Source: G963923955 sp963923955
GTDB taxonomy: Bacteria > Pseudomonadota > Gammaproteobacteria > Eutrophobiales > Eutrophobiaceae
Length of the DNA stretch: 64,000 bases
Assembly (NCBI GenBank): GCA_963923955.1
Contig: OZ000552.1
Location: 1,426,001-1,490,000 of the forward strand
Direction of reading: 5' to 3'
Part shown: one piece after another, positions 53,381 through 63,544 of the stretch
Layout: the number at the start of each line of letters is the position of its first letter
How positions within the stretch are numbered: position 1 is the first letter of the stretch
Program-made: the position numbers and the translations under genes
Notes under the pieces: generated by a model
Told to the model about the DNA's origin: nothing
Seen by the model: only the letters and a program-made list of their open reading frames with translations
Databases searched by the model: none

Positions 53381-54096
53381 TGAGTCAGGCCTGGCTGCGC
53401 TGCGCCCTGATTGCCGTGGCGGTTATCGATGATGTCTATGCCCGCCGGCGGAGAAAACTGGAACTGCTGCCGTTTCAGCGCCGGATTGAGGCTGGGGTTC
53501 TTGAAATCAATGCGGGTCTTCTGACCGAGCTGATCAAAGAGGATCATGCTGACCATTGCCTGTCCCTTGAACCCCAACTGCAAGGCGCGGTACTGCGAAT
53601 CGATATCGCGCGGGGTTAGTTCAAGCCATTGGATGCCGTCTTGGGGAATGCCTTCCTCGGGCGGCAACGCCAGCATGACATAATGTTCATCAAGCGCCAC
53701 ATCGCCGCTTAAAATGGCCGCCGGCGTAGCGCGGATCATCTCCGACGCGCTGTGGATGCTCACCTGCTCCAGGTCTTCGTCATAGATCCATAGTGTTCTG
53801 CCGTCACTGATCAACTGCTGCGCATAGGGCTGCCGATAGGCCCAGCGAAACATGCCGGGGCGCTTGAGATAGACCACGCCAGAGGATCTTTCCAGCTGCT
53901 CACCGGCCGCACCGGTCAGCACCTGTTCAAAGACGGCGCTGAATGTGTCCAGCCGCTGAAGAAAATCTTCCAGTTTGCCGGGTGTGTCCGCGCTTGCCGC
54001 ATGGCAAGCCAGGAGCGCGAGGACGGCATGAAAAAAAATGACTATTTTCAAAGGTTTGCACCGATACGCTCTTGGTGTCTGCTGGCCCATGCTCAA
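53377..54096 (-). CDS. lolA: Outer-membrane lipoprotein carrier LolA
   Basis: A 239-residue periplasmic chaperone that takes lipoproteins from LolCDE to LolB. The signal peptide is preceded by a basic segment (CKPLKIVIFFHAVLALLACH, ending AASAD). Mature motifs: DTFSAVFEQVLTGAAGEQLE and KRPGMFRWAYRQPYAQQLIS. Start overlaps the ftsK stop (ATGA); an internal start nearer the signal peptide is possible. Confidence 0.95.
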   Translation of the reverse strand: MSMGQQTPRAYRCKPLKIVIFFHAVLALLACHAASADTPGKLEDFLQRLDTFSAVFEQVLTGAAGEQLERSSGVVYLKRPGMFRWAYRQPYAQQLISDGRTLWIYDEDLEQVSIHSASEMIRATPAAILSGDVALDEHYVMLALPPEEGIPQDGIQWLELTPRDIDSQYRALQLGFKGQAMVSMILFDQLGQKTRIDFKNPSLNPALKRQQFQFSPPAGIDIIDNRHGNQGAAQPGLTQ

Positions 54097-56399
54097 TCAA
54101 CCGGCGGCGGTGGGGCGGCCAGGACTTCGCGGCTGCCGTTGGCCTCCAGCGGCCCGACCAGGCCACTCTGCTCCATTTCCTCGATGATGCGCGCCGCCCG
54201 GTTATAGCCTATCTTCAGCCGCCGCTGCACATAGGAGATCGATGCCTTGCGGGTCTCGGTAACGATGCGCACGGCCTCATCGTACAAGGGGTCTGCTTCA
54301 TCGGATGCCTTTTCAATGCCGGGCACGGCCTCCGCCCCGCCCTCGTCCGGCCCCTTTACGATCTCCTCCAGATAATCCGGCTCGCCACGCCCTTTAATGT
54401 TTTCCACCACCTTGTGCACCTCGTGGTCATCGACAAAGGCGCCATGCACACGCACAGGGACACTGGTGCCGCCGGGCAGATACAGCATATCGCCGTGGCC
54501 GAGCAGGGTCTCTGCGCCCATCTGGTCGAGGATGGTGCGCGAATCCACTTTGGAAGAAACCTGGAAGGCGATGCGTGAAGGCACATTGGCCTTGATAAGA
54601 CCAGTGATGACATCCACCGACGGCCGCTGCGTGGCCAGCACCAGGTGAATGCCTGAAGCCCTCGCCTTTTGTGCCAGCCGAGCGATCAGCTCCTCCACCT
54701 TTTTGCCCACCGTCATCATCATATCGGCCAGCTCATCGACGATGACGATGATAAACGGCAGCTCTTCCAGCGCCCGCGGCGCATCGTCCTCACTGAACGG
54801 CGTATAGGCGGGGTCCTTGATCGGCGCGCCCTGCTCCGCCGCCTCCTTGAGCTTGCGGTTAAAGCCACCGATGTTGCGCACACCCAAAGCCGCCATCAAT
54901 TTATAGCGCCGCTCCATCTCCGCCACGCACCAGCGCAGGGCATTGGCCGCCTCTTTCATGTCTGTTACCACCGGCGCCAACAGCTGCGGAATGCCCTCAT
55001 AGACGGATAATTCCAGCATCTTCGGGTCGATCATGATCAGGCGCACCTCCCGCGCCGTGGCCTTGTACAACAGGCTTAAGATCATGGCATTGAGCGCAAC
55101 GGACTTGCCCGCACCGGTGGTACCGGCCACCAGCAGGTGCGGCATCTTGGCCAGATCCGCCACGACGGGCTGGCCGCTGATGTCCTTGCCCAGCCCCAGC
55201 GCCATGGCCGAGTGCATGGCGTCATATTCTTTTGCGTTCAGGATCTCGCCTAAGGTCACCAACTCCCGCTGCTCGTTCGGGATTTCCAGGCCGATGACCG
55301 GCTTGCCGGGGATGACATCCACCACCCGCACGCTGATGACCGAGAGCGAGCGCGCCAGATCCTTGGCCAAGTTACTGATCTGACTGCCCTTGACACCCGC
55401 GGCCGGCTGCAATTCAAAGCGCGTGATCACCGGGCCGGGATGTACGGCAACGACCTCCACCTGTATGCCGAAGTCCTTGAGTTTCAGCTCCACCTGGCGG
55501 GAAATGGCTTCTAAGGCCTCGTCTGAATACTGGCCCTTGGCCGGCTTTGGCTTGTCCAGCAAGTCCAAAGGTGGCAAGACTGAGTCCGGCGGCGGGGCAA
55601 ACAAAGGCTCCTGTTTTTCCTGCTCGGCCCGCTCGCTGGTCGGAAACTCGGTGATGATCGGTTCTATCTTGGGCGGCGGGCGCTGTTCGATCTTCTCCTG
55701 CTCGGCCTTTACCGCTATGTCGCGCTGCCGTTTTGCCCGTCTGCCTTCCAGGCGCTGGCGCAGCTCGCTGATCAGGCCGTTGATTCTCGCTATGCCCGTC
55801 AGGGTCCAGCGACCAGTTGTATCCATCAGCCATAGCCAGGACAGCCCGGTGTAGAGCGTCACGCCGATGAGGAATATGCTCAGGTTAATCAGCGTACTGC
55901 CGAGATCTCCGAAACTGGAATTGAGCAAGGTGCCGATGGCATCGCCAAAGATGCCGCCGGCGCCGCGGGTTTCATGCGGCAGATGCACACCGGCGCGAAA
56001 ATACATCCACGACAAGGCACACCCCCCGGCAAGGGCGAGCAGGAAGCCGAATATTTTCAGGCCCAGCTGGAAGGGATCGATGGCCGCTTGTGCCCGTCGC
56101 GATTGAAAAATACGCCAGCCGTCATAGAACAAGAGCAGCGGAAACAGGTAGCCGAAGTAGCCAAACAGATACAGCAGGACATCAGACAGCCAGGCGCCCA
56201 CCCGGCCGGCGTGGTTATGCAACTCATCGCTCGACACCGACTGCGACCAGCCGGGATCAGCCGGGTGATAGGAGAGCAGGGCAATGGCCAGATAGATAGC
56301 CAGCGCGCCAAGGGCGATAAAGCTGATCTCCCTGGTGTTTCGAAGCACCTGGCCGGTGATAGGCGCAGCGGCCTGCTTTTTTTTCGATGCCTGGGACAA
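54093..56399 (-). CDS. ftsK: DNA translocase FtsK
   Basis: A 768-residue septal DNA pump that segregates chromosome ends and activates XerCD at dif. Four N-terminal membrane helices, a linker, Walker A GTTGAGKS, Walker B IIVIVDELADMMM and a C-terminal gamma winged helix (ISYVQRRLKIGYNRAARIIE) are present. The linker is short compared with E. coli FtsK (1,329 residues). Relevant here because the phages appear to use dif-like sites. Confidence 0.97.
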   Translation of the reverse strand: MSQASKKKQAAAPITGQVLRNTREISFIALGALAIYLAIALLSYHPADPGWSQSVSSDELHNHAGRVGAWLSDVLLYLFGYFGYLFPLLLFYDGWRIFQSRRAQAAIDPFQLGLKIFGFLLALAGGCALSWMYFRAGVHLPHETRGAGGIFGDAIGTLLNSSFGDLGSTLINLSIFLIGVTLYTGLSWLWLMDTTGRWTLTGIARINGLISELRQRLEGRRAKRQRDIAVKAEQEKIEQRPPPKIEPIITEFPTSERAEQEKQEPLFAPPPDSVLPPLDLLDKPKPAKGQYSDEALEAISRQVELKLKDFGIQVEVVAVHPGPVITRFELQPAAGVKGSQISNLAKDLARSLSVISVRVVDVIPGKPVIGLEIPNEQRELVTLGEILNAKEYDAMHSAMALGLGKDISGQPVVADLAKMPHLLVAGTTGAGKSVALNAMILSLLYKATAREVRLIMIDPKMLELSVYEGIPQLLAPVVTDMKEAANALRWCVAEMERRYKLMAALGVRNIGGFNRKLKEAAEQGAPIKDPAYTPFSEDDAPRALEELPFIIVIVDELADMMMTVGKKVEELIARLAQKARASGIHLVLATQRPSVDVITGLIKANVPSRIAFQVSSKVDSRTILDQMGAETLLGHGDMLYLPGGTSVPVRVHGAFVDDHEVHKVVENIKGRGEPDYLEEIVKGPDEGGAEAVPGIEKASDEADPLYDEAVRIVTETRKASISYVQRRLKIGYNRAARIIEEMEQSGLVGPLEANGSREVLAAPPPPVD

Positions 56400-56591
56400 A
56401 CTTAAACTCGTTTAGATAAAAACGCTTATAGATTACTGTTTTTCAAAGAAAAATTATAACTTTTTATCTGCAAAATTGAATAAGTTATACGGCTCGGTAG
56501 CTTTATCTTAGCCAGCCTTTAGCGTAGCATAGCCCGGCATAAAGTCATAAATGCCCGGGTAGAACGCTTAAGAATGAGTAGCAACCATAGC

Positions 56592-57583
56592 ATGAATGCG
56601 GCCGTGATGACTGCCTGCGGGGAGGCGGAAGTGATGCAGTATCGCCGGGTGCCCAGGCCTGCTATTGCGCAGCCGGGCCAGGTGCTTGTCCGCCTCAAGG
56701 CCGCCGGCGTCAATCCCGTGGATACCAAGATTCGCAGGGCTATCTGCCGGTCGAGAGCTTGCCTTGCGTTTTGGGCTGTGACGGCGCGGGCATTGTTGCG
56801 GCCGTAGGTTCGGGAGTGGAAGACTTGTCCGCCGGCGATGAGGTCTATTTTTTCCACGGCGGACTGGGCACCCTGCCGGGAAATTATGCCGAATATACCG
56901 TGCTCGATCAGCGATATGTGCTGCCAAAGCCGGCATCTCTTAGTTTCGTTGAGGCCGCTGCTGCGCCGCTGGTCTTAGTAACCGCCTGGGAGGCGCTGTA
57001 TGACCGGGCCTGCATCCGGGCGGGACAGACGCTGCTGGTTCATGCCGGGGCCGGCGGGATGGGGCATGTGGCCATTCAGTTGGCCAAGCTGGCCGGGGCG
57101 AAGGTCTTTGCCACGGTCGGCAGCCGAGAAAAGGCGGAATTTGTTGCGGCGCTGGGCGCGGATGAGGCGATTTTATACAAGGAAGGCGATTTTGTTGCCG
57201 AAGTGATGCGTCTGACCGGCAATGTCGGGGCCGATATTGTGATGGATAATGTCGGCGGGCCGCTTTTTCAGCAGAGCTTTGCGGCGGTGCGGCATTATGG
57301 CGACCTGGTCAGCCTGCTCCTGCCCGACAGCGAGGTGGACTGGAAAGAGGCGCGCATGCGCAATCTGCGTATCAGCCTTGAGCTCGTGCTGGGGCCCTTT
57401 TATTTTGGGCTGGAAGACAGACTGGCACGGCATCGGGAGATCCTGGAGAACTGCTCGGCACTCATGGAGAGCGGCCAGTTAAGGCTGCATGTCAGCCGCA
57501 CCTTCCGCCTGGAGCAGGTAGCCGATGCACACCGACAGATCGAGAGCGGCTCGACCACAGGCAAGATAGTCCTGGAAATATAG
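56592..57583 (+). pseudogene. Zinc-type alcohol dehydrogenase/quinone oxidoreductase, frameshifted
   Basis: MDR-family NADPH quinone reductase-like protein. The N-terminal frame (MNAAVMTACGEAEVMQYRRV, GVNPVDTKIRR) breaks near 56738 in a GGG run. The next frame continues YLPVESLPCVLGCDGAGIVA, with the dinucleotide fold (LLVHAGAGGMGHVAIQLAKL) and a normal C-terminus. One missing G would explain it. Real or sequencing error. Confidence 0.85.
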
Positions 57584-57673
57584 CCGCGCCAAGATAGCCC
57601 GCTAAGATAGCCCCAGTTAAGATAATCTGGCATCACTTGAGAACGGCCGCTCGTGCTTCGAAAACTGGGTTTG

Positions 57674-58495
57674 ATGGCAAAAGACATGCTGACGTCCCTG
57701 CTCTTCATCCTGCTCGCCACCTGGCTTGCCTTGGTCATTTTGGTGTCCCTGTTTCAGGAACGACTTGTCTATCTTCCCAGCAAGGCGCAAGGGCTTAACC
57801 CTGCCGACATTGGGCTTGCCTATGAAGATGTCTATCTCAAGACGGAAGACAGCGTGAAATTGCATGGATGGCTGATCGAACACGAAGCGCCGACAGCCAC
57901 CTTGTTATTTCTGCACGGCAACGCCGGGAATATTGCCCATCGGCTTGACTCTATCTATATCTTTCATCAACTCGGCCTCTCGGTCTTCATCATTGACTAT
58001 CGCGGCTATGGGCAGAGTGAGGGACGGCCCGGCGAGGCCGGGACTTATCAAGATGCTCAAGCCGCCTGGGACTACCTGGTCAAGGAGCGCCGGGTGCCGA
58101 CCGATCAGATCATCCTCTTTGGCCGCTCCTTAGGCGGAGGGGTGGCCACTTGGCTGGCGAGCCGGGAGCCGGCGGCGGCACTCATCGTAGAATCTTCATT
58201 TACCTCGCTGGTGGATGTGGGCCGGCACCACTATCCCTACCTGCCCGTTGGCCTGCTGGCCCGCATCCGCTACCCGTCTATCGACAGGATGCAGGCGATT
58301 CGTTGCCCGGTGTTGATCGTGCATAGCCCGGAAGATGAGATCATTCCCTATCGACTTGGCGAGGCGCTGTATCAGGCGGCTGCCGAGCCGAAGTCCTTCC
58401 TGCAGATCCAGGGCGGCCACAATGAGGGCTTTTTCATCAGCGGCGAGCTATATACGAACGGCCTGGAGAATTTTATCGCCGACCTGAAAAAGTGA
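57674..58495 (+). CDS. Alpha/beta hydrolase, BEM46-like, membrane-anchored
   Basis: About 273 residues. An N-terminal membrane helix (LLFILLATWLALVILVSLF) precedes a hydrolase with oxyanion motif FLHGNAGNIAHR, nucleophile elbow GRSLGGG, an Asp in VHSPEDEIIP and His in GGHNEGF. Substrate unknown. The frame also opens at GTG 57653. Confidence 0.88.
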   Translation: MAKDMLTSLLFILLATWLALVILVSLFQERLVYLPSKAQGLNPADIGLAYEDVYLKTEDSVKLHGWLIEHEAPTATLLFLHGNAGNIAHRLDSIYIFHQLGLSVFIIDYRGYGQSEGRPGEAGTYQDAQAAWDYLVKERRVPTDQIILFGRSLGGGVATWLASREPAAALIVESSFTSLVDVGRHHYPYLPVGLLARIRYPSIDRMQAIRCPVLIVHSPEDEIIPYRLGEALYQAAAEPKSFLQIQGGHNEGFFISGELYTNGLENFIADLKK

Positions 58496-58571
58496 GCCGG
58501 CCGGATATTAAGGAATCCGTTCAATTTTCTTGCTAAAATCGCCACCCTGTTTTTAAGTATGCGCAGGCCGG

Positions 58572-58904
58572 ATGTCCAAAAAACAGCTCTATAAGGTTAT
58601 CTTTCATAATCAGGGCAAGGTCTATGAGATCTATGCGCGCAGCGTGCATCAGGGGGCTATGTTCGGGTTTATCGAGATAGAAAAACTGGTCTTTGGTGAG
58701 AAGTCTAAAGTGGTGCTTGACCCATCGGAAGAGAACCTGAAATCCGAATTCAAAGAAGTAAGCCGCAGCTACATCCCCTTGCATTCCATCATCCGGATTG
58801 ATGAGGTCAACAAGCAAGGGGCTGCGAAAGTTACCGAGGTAGCGAAGGGCGAGAACATCACCCCCTTCCCTATCTATACCCCGGGCAGCAGCGAGCCTGG
58901 TTAA
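58572..58904 (+). CDS. DUF1820 family protein
   Basis: A 110-residue cytoplasmic protein (MSKKQLYKVIFHNQGKVYEI..., GFIEIEKLVFGEKSKVVLDP, SYIPLHSIIRIDEVNKQG) fitting DUF1820, found in many gammaproteobacteria without known function. Stands alone between the hydrolase and a secreted protein. Confidence 0.85.
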   Translation: MSKKQLYKVIFHNQGKVYEIYARSVHQGAMFGFIEIEKLVFGEKSKVVLDPSEENLKSEFKEVSRSYIPLHSIIRIDEVNKQGAAKVTEVAKGENITPFPIYTPGSSEPG

Positions 58905-58995
58905 AGCTATCCTTCGCCAAACTCACAATACCAACTATGACACTTAAGCCCCCGCTCCAGACCGGCAAAATGCCTGACAGATAAGGCGCAGATTC

Positions 58996-59583
58996 ATGTC
59001 AAATAAAAAGCCACTGCTTCTTCCCATCTGCCTGGCGGCGGTGTTGTTTCCCTCGGTCGGCTTGGCCGCATGGCAGGTCATTGTTCATGATGCGGTGAAT
59101 GCCGGTACTCAGACCAGGAGTGCTGCGATCAGCAACCCGGATGGCTATAGCCTGGAGGTCTATCGTGATGGCGTGGGCGCGGTGAGAATGCGCTTCACCT
59201 TACGAGAGGGCCTCTTGGCCTTTGCCGAGCGCTCTTGTCCGAGCTACCAGATAGACCGCAGCCCGCCGCAGAATCGCTCCTTGAACCAGGCGCCCTGTCT
59301 GTCAGGCCTCCGCTGGGCGGAGTTCATTCTTGGCTACATAAAAGACAACAGCATTTCCTCATCAACCACGCTGGCGCTCATGAACGGCATTGCGATTAGC
59401 TATCGTTTCAAGTTGAAAAATGGTGACTATCGTGAGACCCGATTTTCACTCTATGGCTCCCGGGCGGCCATGCTTGGTGCCTTCGGCGGGAATATTCAGG
59501 TTGGCGCCGCCCACCGCCCTGCGCGAGGCGCTGGAGGATGGGGTGCCTTAGGCGGGAATATTCAGGTCACCGCCGCCTCGTAG
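58996..59583 (+). CDS. Secreted hypothetical protein
   Basis: A 195-residue protein with a signal peptide ending at GLAA. Cys pairs (CPSY, APCL) suggest a disulphide. The C-terminus carries two copies of GGNIQV (AFGGNIQVGAA and ALGGNIQVTAAS), from a direct DNA repeat at about 59478 and 59549. No family recognised. Confidence 0.65.
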   Translation: MSNKKPLLLPICLAAVLFPSVGLAAWQVIVHDAVNAGTQTRSAAISNPDGYSLEVYRDGVGAVRMRFTLREGLLAFAERSCPSYQIDRSPPQNRSLNQAPCLSGLRWAEFILGYIKDNSISSSTTLALMNGIAISYRFKLKNGDYRETRFSLYGSRAAMLGAFGGNIQVGAAHRPARGAGGWGALGGNIQVTAAS

Positions 59584-59613
59584 CCACTTGCTGCCCACCT
59601 GTCTTTTTTGCTG

Positions 59614-60804
59614 ATGTACGCTTCTGCCAAGCCTGTAAAGCCTGTCGATGCGCTCCAGCTTAGACAGGTAGAGGGGCTTGCGGCGGTTGCAAAAGACGAA
59701 TGGGATCAGCTGCTGCCCGGCGGCAACCCCTTTCTGCGCTATGATTTTCTGGCCGGCCTGGAGCAGCACGAGTGCCTGGCCGGACATGGCTGGCGGCCCT
59801 GCCACCTGCTGCTTAATGATTGCGATGGCGGCAGACTGCTTGGCGCGATGCCGCTCTATCTAAAGGATAATTCGTATGGAGAATTTGTATTTGACTGGGC
59901 CTGGGCCGATGCTTACGAGCGCGCCGGCGGGCAGTATTATCCCAAGCTGGTTTGCGCCATTCCCTTCTCGCCGGTGCGCGGGCCGCGGCTGTTGATTCAC
60001 CCCGATTATCCCGATAAAGAGCTGCTAAAAAAGGCCCTGATAGAGGCCGGCCTGCGTGTCGCTCAGACAAACAGGCTCTCGTCCCTGCATGGCCTGTTTG
60101 TCGATGATCAGGACATCGCTGCATTTTCCCGGCAGGATTTTCTGTTGAGAAAGACCATTCAATTTCACTGGCACAACCGCGGATACCGCGACTTCCAGGA
60201 CTTTCTCGGCGGCATGAGTTCCAAGAAGCGCAAGCAGATACGACGTGAACGCCGGCGGGTGCAGGAGCAGAATATCCAGATCGAAGTCCTGCGTGGCGGA
60301 GAAATCAGCGAGCGGCAGTGGCAGGAATTTTATCAATTCTATTGCGCCACCTTTTATCGCCGCTGGGGCGCACCGCGCCTCACCCTCGATTTTTTTCTCT
60401 CACTCAGTCAAAATCTGCCCGAACAAACTCTGCTGATACTGGCACGGCATGAAAGGCGCTATGTTGCCGGTGCCTTTGCCATGCTGGACGATAACACGCT
60501 CTTCGGCCGGCACTGGGGCTGCTCCAGGCAGTTCAACAATCTGCATTTTGAGCTATGCTATTATCAGACCATCGAGTTCTGCATCCGGCACGGCCTACAG
60601 CGCGTGGATGCCGGGGTGCAGGGCGAACATAAACTGCACCGCGGCTTTGAGCCTGTCGGCGTGACGTCAACGCACTGGATCGGGCCGCCGCGTTTTAGGG
60701 CCGCCATCGATGACTATTTGCGCCGCGAAATTCCAGAGATAGACCGGCACATTGCCATGCTACGAGAACACTTGCCCTATAAATCACCGGCTAAAGACCA
60801 ATGA
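59614..60804 (+). CDS. FemAB/GNAT-like protein (DUF482)
   Basis: About 396 residues. N-terminal NPFLRYDFLAGLEQHECLAG and the SSKKRKQIRRERRRVQEQNI block, then a GNAT-like C-terminal part (GRHWGCSRQFNNLHFELCYY, GVQGEHKLHRGFEPV). DUF482 proteins are predicted acyltransferases related to peptidoglycan-bridge enzymes. The stop overlaps the aat start (ATGA), so it belongs to the aat-bpt operon. Confidence 0.88.
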   Translation: MYASAKPVKPVDALQLRQVEGLAAVAKDEWDQLLPGGNPFLRYDFLAGLEQHECLAGHGWRPCHLLLNDCDGGRLLGAMPLYLKDNSYGEFVFDWAWADAYERAGGQYYPKLVCAIPFSPVRGPRLLIHPDYPDKELLKKALIEAGLRVAQTNRLSSLHGLFVDDQDIAAFSRQDFLLRKTIQFHWHNRGYRDFQDFLGGMSSKKRKQIRRERRRVQEQNIQIEVLRGGEISERQWQEFYQFYCATFYRRWGAPRLTLDFFLSLSQNLPEQTLLILARHERRYVAGAFAMLDDNTLFGRHWGCSRQFNNLHFELCYYQTIEFCIRHGLQRVDAGVQGEHKLHRGFEPVGVTSTHWIGPPRFRAAIDDYLRREIPEIDRHIAMLREHLPYKSPAKDQ

Positions 60805-61538
60805 CCACACCGAGTAAGGGGCCGGCGGGCGAGAACCAGCTGTTCTGGGTGGCGGATAATGTCATTGCCAATGACTTTCCTGATGTCAACGCTGCCCTGC
60901 GTGAGCCGGATGGCCTGCTTGCCATCGGCGGGACGCTGGATAAGGCACGGCTGCTGGATGCCTATCGCAAAGGGATCTTCCCCTGGTACAGCACCGGCCA
61001 GCCGGTCCTGTGGTGGTCGCCGGACCCGCGCTGTGTGCTGGAGTTGGATGAACTCAAGATATCGAGGAGCCTGGCAAGAACCCTGCGCAGGAAGGCTTTC
61101 CAGGTCAGTTTTAATCGCGCCTTTGCCGAGGTGATTGCCGCTTGTGGGCGGGTGCGAGGACGCGCCGCGGACACCTGGATCACCCGTGAAATGCAAACAG
61201 CATACACGCGGCTTTACCATGCCGGCTATGCGCTGTCGGTAGAGATCTGGATTGAAGGGCGTCTTGTCGGCGGTCTCTATGGGGTCGCCATCGGCAGGGT
61301 GTTTTTTGGCGAATCCATGTTCAGCCATGTAAGCGATGCCTCAAAGGTCGCCCTGTGCCACCTGGTCCAGGCCCTCAAGCAACGCGATTTTCGCCTTATC
61401 GACTGCCAGGTGTACTCCAAGCATTTGCAAACCCTCGGCGCCACGCCGATGCCGCGCGCGCAGTTTGTCAATATCCTTCAAAATTACTGCGCACCAGAAA
61501 GAACGCATCAGTGGCCGCAGACTTTCGACCATCCATGA
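60801..61538 (+). CDS. aat: Leucyl/phenylalanyl-tRNA-protein transferase
   Basis: A 245-residue enzyme of the N-degron pathway that adds Leu or Phe to proteins with N-terminal Lys or Arg. Motifs: EPDGLLAIGGTLDKARLLDA, YRKGIFPWYSTGQPVLWWSP, and GGLYGVAIGRVFFGESMFS. Overlaps its neighbours on both sides (ATGA). Confidence 0.97.
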   Translation: MTTPSKGPAGENQLFWVADNVIANDFPDVNAALREPDGLLAIGGTLDKARLLDAYRKGIFPWYSTGQPVLWWSPDPRCVLELDELKISRSLARTLRRKAFQVSFNRAFAEVIAACGRVRGRAADTWITREMQTAYTRLYHAGYALSVEIWIEGRLVGGLYGVAIGRVFFGESMFSHVSDASKVALCHLVQALKQRDFRLIDCQVYSKHLQTLGATPMPRAQFVNILQNYCAPERTHQWPQTFDHP

Positions 61539-62245
61539 GCCGCGCGCAGCGAATCGGCTTCTACGCCACTCCGCCGCATGCGTGCACTTATCTGCCGGGC
61601 CGGGAGGCGCTGACCTTATTTGCCGACCCCTGCTTTCCCAAGGATGCGCGCATCTATGCGGCCCTGGCCGACTGCGGCTTTCGGCGTAGCGGCGAACATC
61701 TCTACATGCCACATTGCCGGGAGTGTGCAGCCTGTACCTCGGTGCGCATCCCGGTGCATGAATTTTCACCGTCCAAAAGCCAAAGGCGCACCTGGAGGCG
61801 TAATCAGGATCTCATTGTCAGGCCGATGCCAGCACAATACCGCACAGAGCACTTTGTACTGTATCGGCGCTATCTTAAGTCCCGCCATCCGGGCGGCGGC
61901 ATGGATTCACCAACCCTTGAGAGCTATATGACATTCCTGACCGCCACCTGGGCGGAGACGATCTTCTATGAGATGCGCAGCCGGGACGATGAACTGGTCG
62001 CCCTGGCCGTTGTCGATCAGATGGAGAATGCCTTATCGGCGGTCTATACCTGCTACAGCCCGGAGCAGGCGCGGCGCAGCCCCGGCCGCAATGCGATCCT
62101 GTATGAAATCGAACAGGCGAAGGTGATGGGGCTGCAGTGGCTCTACTTAGGCTACTGGATCGATGAATGCCCAAAGATGTCTTATAAGAGCGAATACCAG
62201 CCACTCGAATACTACCGGGATGGGCAATGGCTACGTCAGCCCTGA
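61535..62245 (+). CDS. bpt: Aspartate/glutamate leucyltransferase
   Basis: A 236-residue N-degron enzyme adding Leu to N-terminal Asp or Glu. N-terminal Cys cluster (MPHCRECAACTSVRIPVHEF), then RRYLKSRHPGGGMD and YLGYWIDECPKMSYKSEYQP. ATG 61535 overlaps the aat stop; the frame upstream is a shadow of aat. Confidence 0.96.
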   Translation: MSRAQRIGFYATPPHACTYLPGREALTLFADPCFPKDARIYAALADCGFRRSGEHLYMPHCRECAACTSVRIPVHEFSPSKSQRRTWRRNQDLIVRPMPAQYRTEHFVLYRRYLKSRHPGGGMDSPTLESYMTFLTATWAETIFYEMRSRDDELVALAVVDQMENALSAVYTCYSPEQARRSPGRNAILYEIEQAKVMGLQWLYLGYWIDECPKMSYKSEYQPLEYYRDGQWLRQP

Positions 62246-62362
62246 GCCGCCCTACTCCCGCTCTTTTTTCCGGCTCATTTCATACTGCTAAGACTTTTTT
62301 CGTTCCCGCCCGCTATAATTTTGTTATCGTAGAGCGATTATTCCCGTACTAGAAACAAAGCA

Positions 62363-63544
62363 ATGAGCCGCACTGTCAAAAAAGCCCTGTTGCCGGTTGG
62401 CATCATCCTGATTGCTGTGGCCGTGGCGGCCGCCATCGTACTCACCAAAAAGGAGCCGGAGAAGCAGGCGCCGAAGAATACCGCCCCCCTGGTGGATGTG
62501 GTAAAACTGGAACGGCGCGACATCAGGCTTAGCGTGTCCTCCCAGGGGAATATCGCCCCGCGCACGGAAACGACCCTCATCTCGGAGATCTCCGGCGTGG
62601 TGCTGGAGGTCTCCGCAAAGTTTGTGGCCGGCGGCTTTTTCAAGCGGGGCGAGGTCTTGTTGCGGCTGGATCCGACGGATTATGAAGTGGCCCTGCAACA
62701 GGCGCGCGCCAATCTGCTGGGCATGCAGGCCAAATTCACGCAAGAGACGGCGCGGGCCGAGCAGGCCGTGCAGGAATGGGCCTTGTCCGGGCGCAAAAAG
62801 AGCGAGGCACCCATCCTGGCCTTGCGCACTCCTTACTTAGAAGAGGCCAAAGCCAATGTCCTGTTTGCCGAGGCCAACCTGAAGAAGGCCGAGCGCAAGC
62901 TGGAGCAGACCCGGATCCGTGCGCCCTATGATGGCATGGTAAAAGACAAACTGGTGGATGTCGGCCAATATGTCAGCACCGGCACCAAACTGGCCCACAC
63001 CTTCGCGGTGGATTTTGCCGAGGTGCGGTTGCCGCTGACGGATCAGGATGTGGCCTATCTGCAACTGCCCGGTCCGGCGGTGTCTGAACAGGCGGCGGAA
63101 GCCGGTCCGGCGGTGGATTTACGCAGTGTCATCGGCGGCCAGCCCTATGAATGGAATGCGTACATAGTGCGCAGCGAGGGCGTCATTGACCCACGCACGC
63201 GGGTGCATTTTGTCGTGGCGCGCATTCGCGACCCCTATGGCTTACATGGCAACGGCAGCCGCCCGCCCTTGTCCATCGGCAGCTTTGTCGAGGCGCGGAT
63301 TGCCGGCATAACCGCCGCAGATGTGATTGCCATTCCAAGACAAGCGCTGCGCGGCCTGAACCAGGTTTTGCTGATGGATAGCGATAATCGCCTGCATATC
63401 CGCGACATTGATGTGTTTTTCAGCGATGAAGACTATGTGTATATTAAGGGTGGCGTCTCCTTGGATGAATACGCAGTGATCAGTGCGCTAGAGGAGCCGG
63501 TCGAGGGCATGACCTTGCGCACCTTGCAGGAGGAGCCGTCCTGA
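62363..63544 (+). CDS. RND efflux membrane fusion protein
   Basis: A 393-residue periplasmic adaptor. N-terminal signal-anchor helix (LLPVGIILIAVAVAAAIVLT), lipoyl-type segment (VSSQGNIAPRTETTLISEIS), coiled-coil hairpin, and the second lipoyl half (TRIRAPYDGMVKDKLVDVGQ). Pairs with the transporter that starts in its stop codon. Substrate unknown. Confidence 0.93.
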   Translation: MSRTVKKALLPVGIILIAVAVAAAIVLTKKEPEKQAPKNTAPLVDVVKLERRDIRLSVSSQGNIAPRTETTLISEISGVVLEVSAKFVAGGFFKRGEVLLRLDPTDYEVALQQARANLLGMQAKFTQETARAEQAVQEWALSGRKKSEAPILALRTPYLEEAKANVLFAEANLKKAERKLEQTRIRAPYDGMVKDKLVDVGQYVSTGTKLAHTFAVDFAEVRLPLTDQDVAYLQLPGPAVSEQAAEAGPAVDLRSVIGGQPYEWNAYIVRSEGVIDPRTRVHFVVARIRDPYGLHGNGSRPPLSIGSFVEARIAGITAADVIAIPRQALRGLNQVLLMDSDNRLHIRDIDVFFSDEDYVYIKGGVSLDEYAVISALEEPVEGMTLRTLQEEPS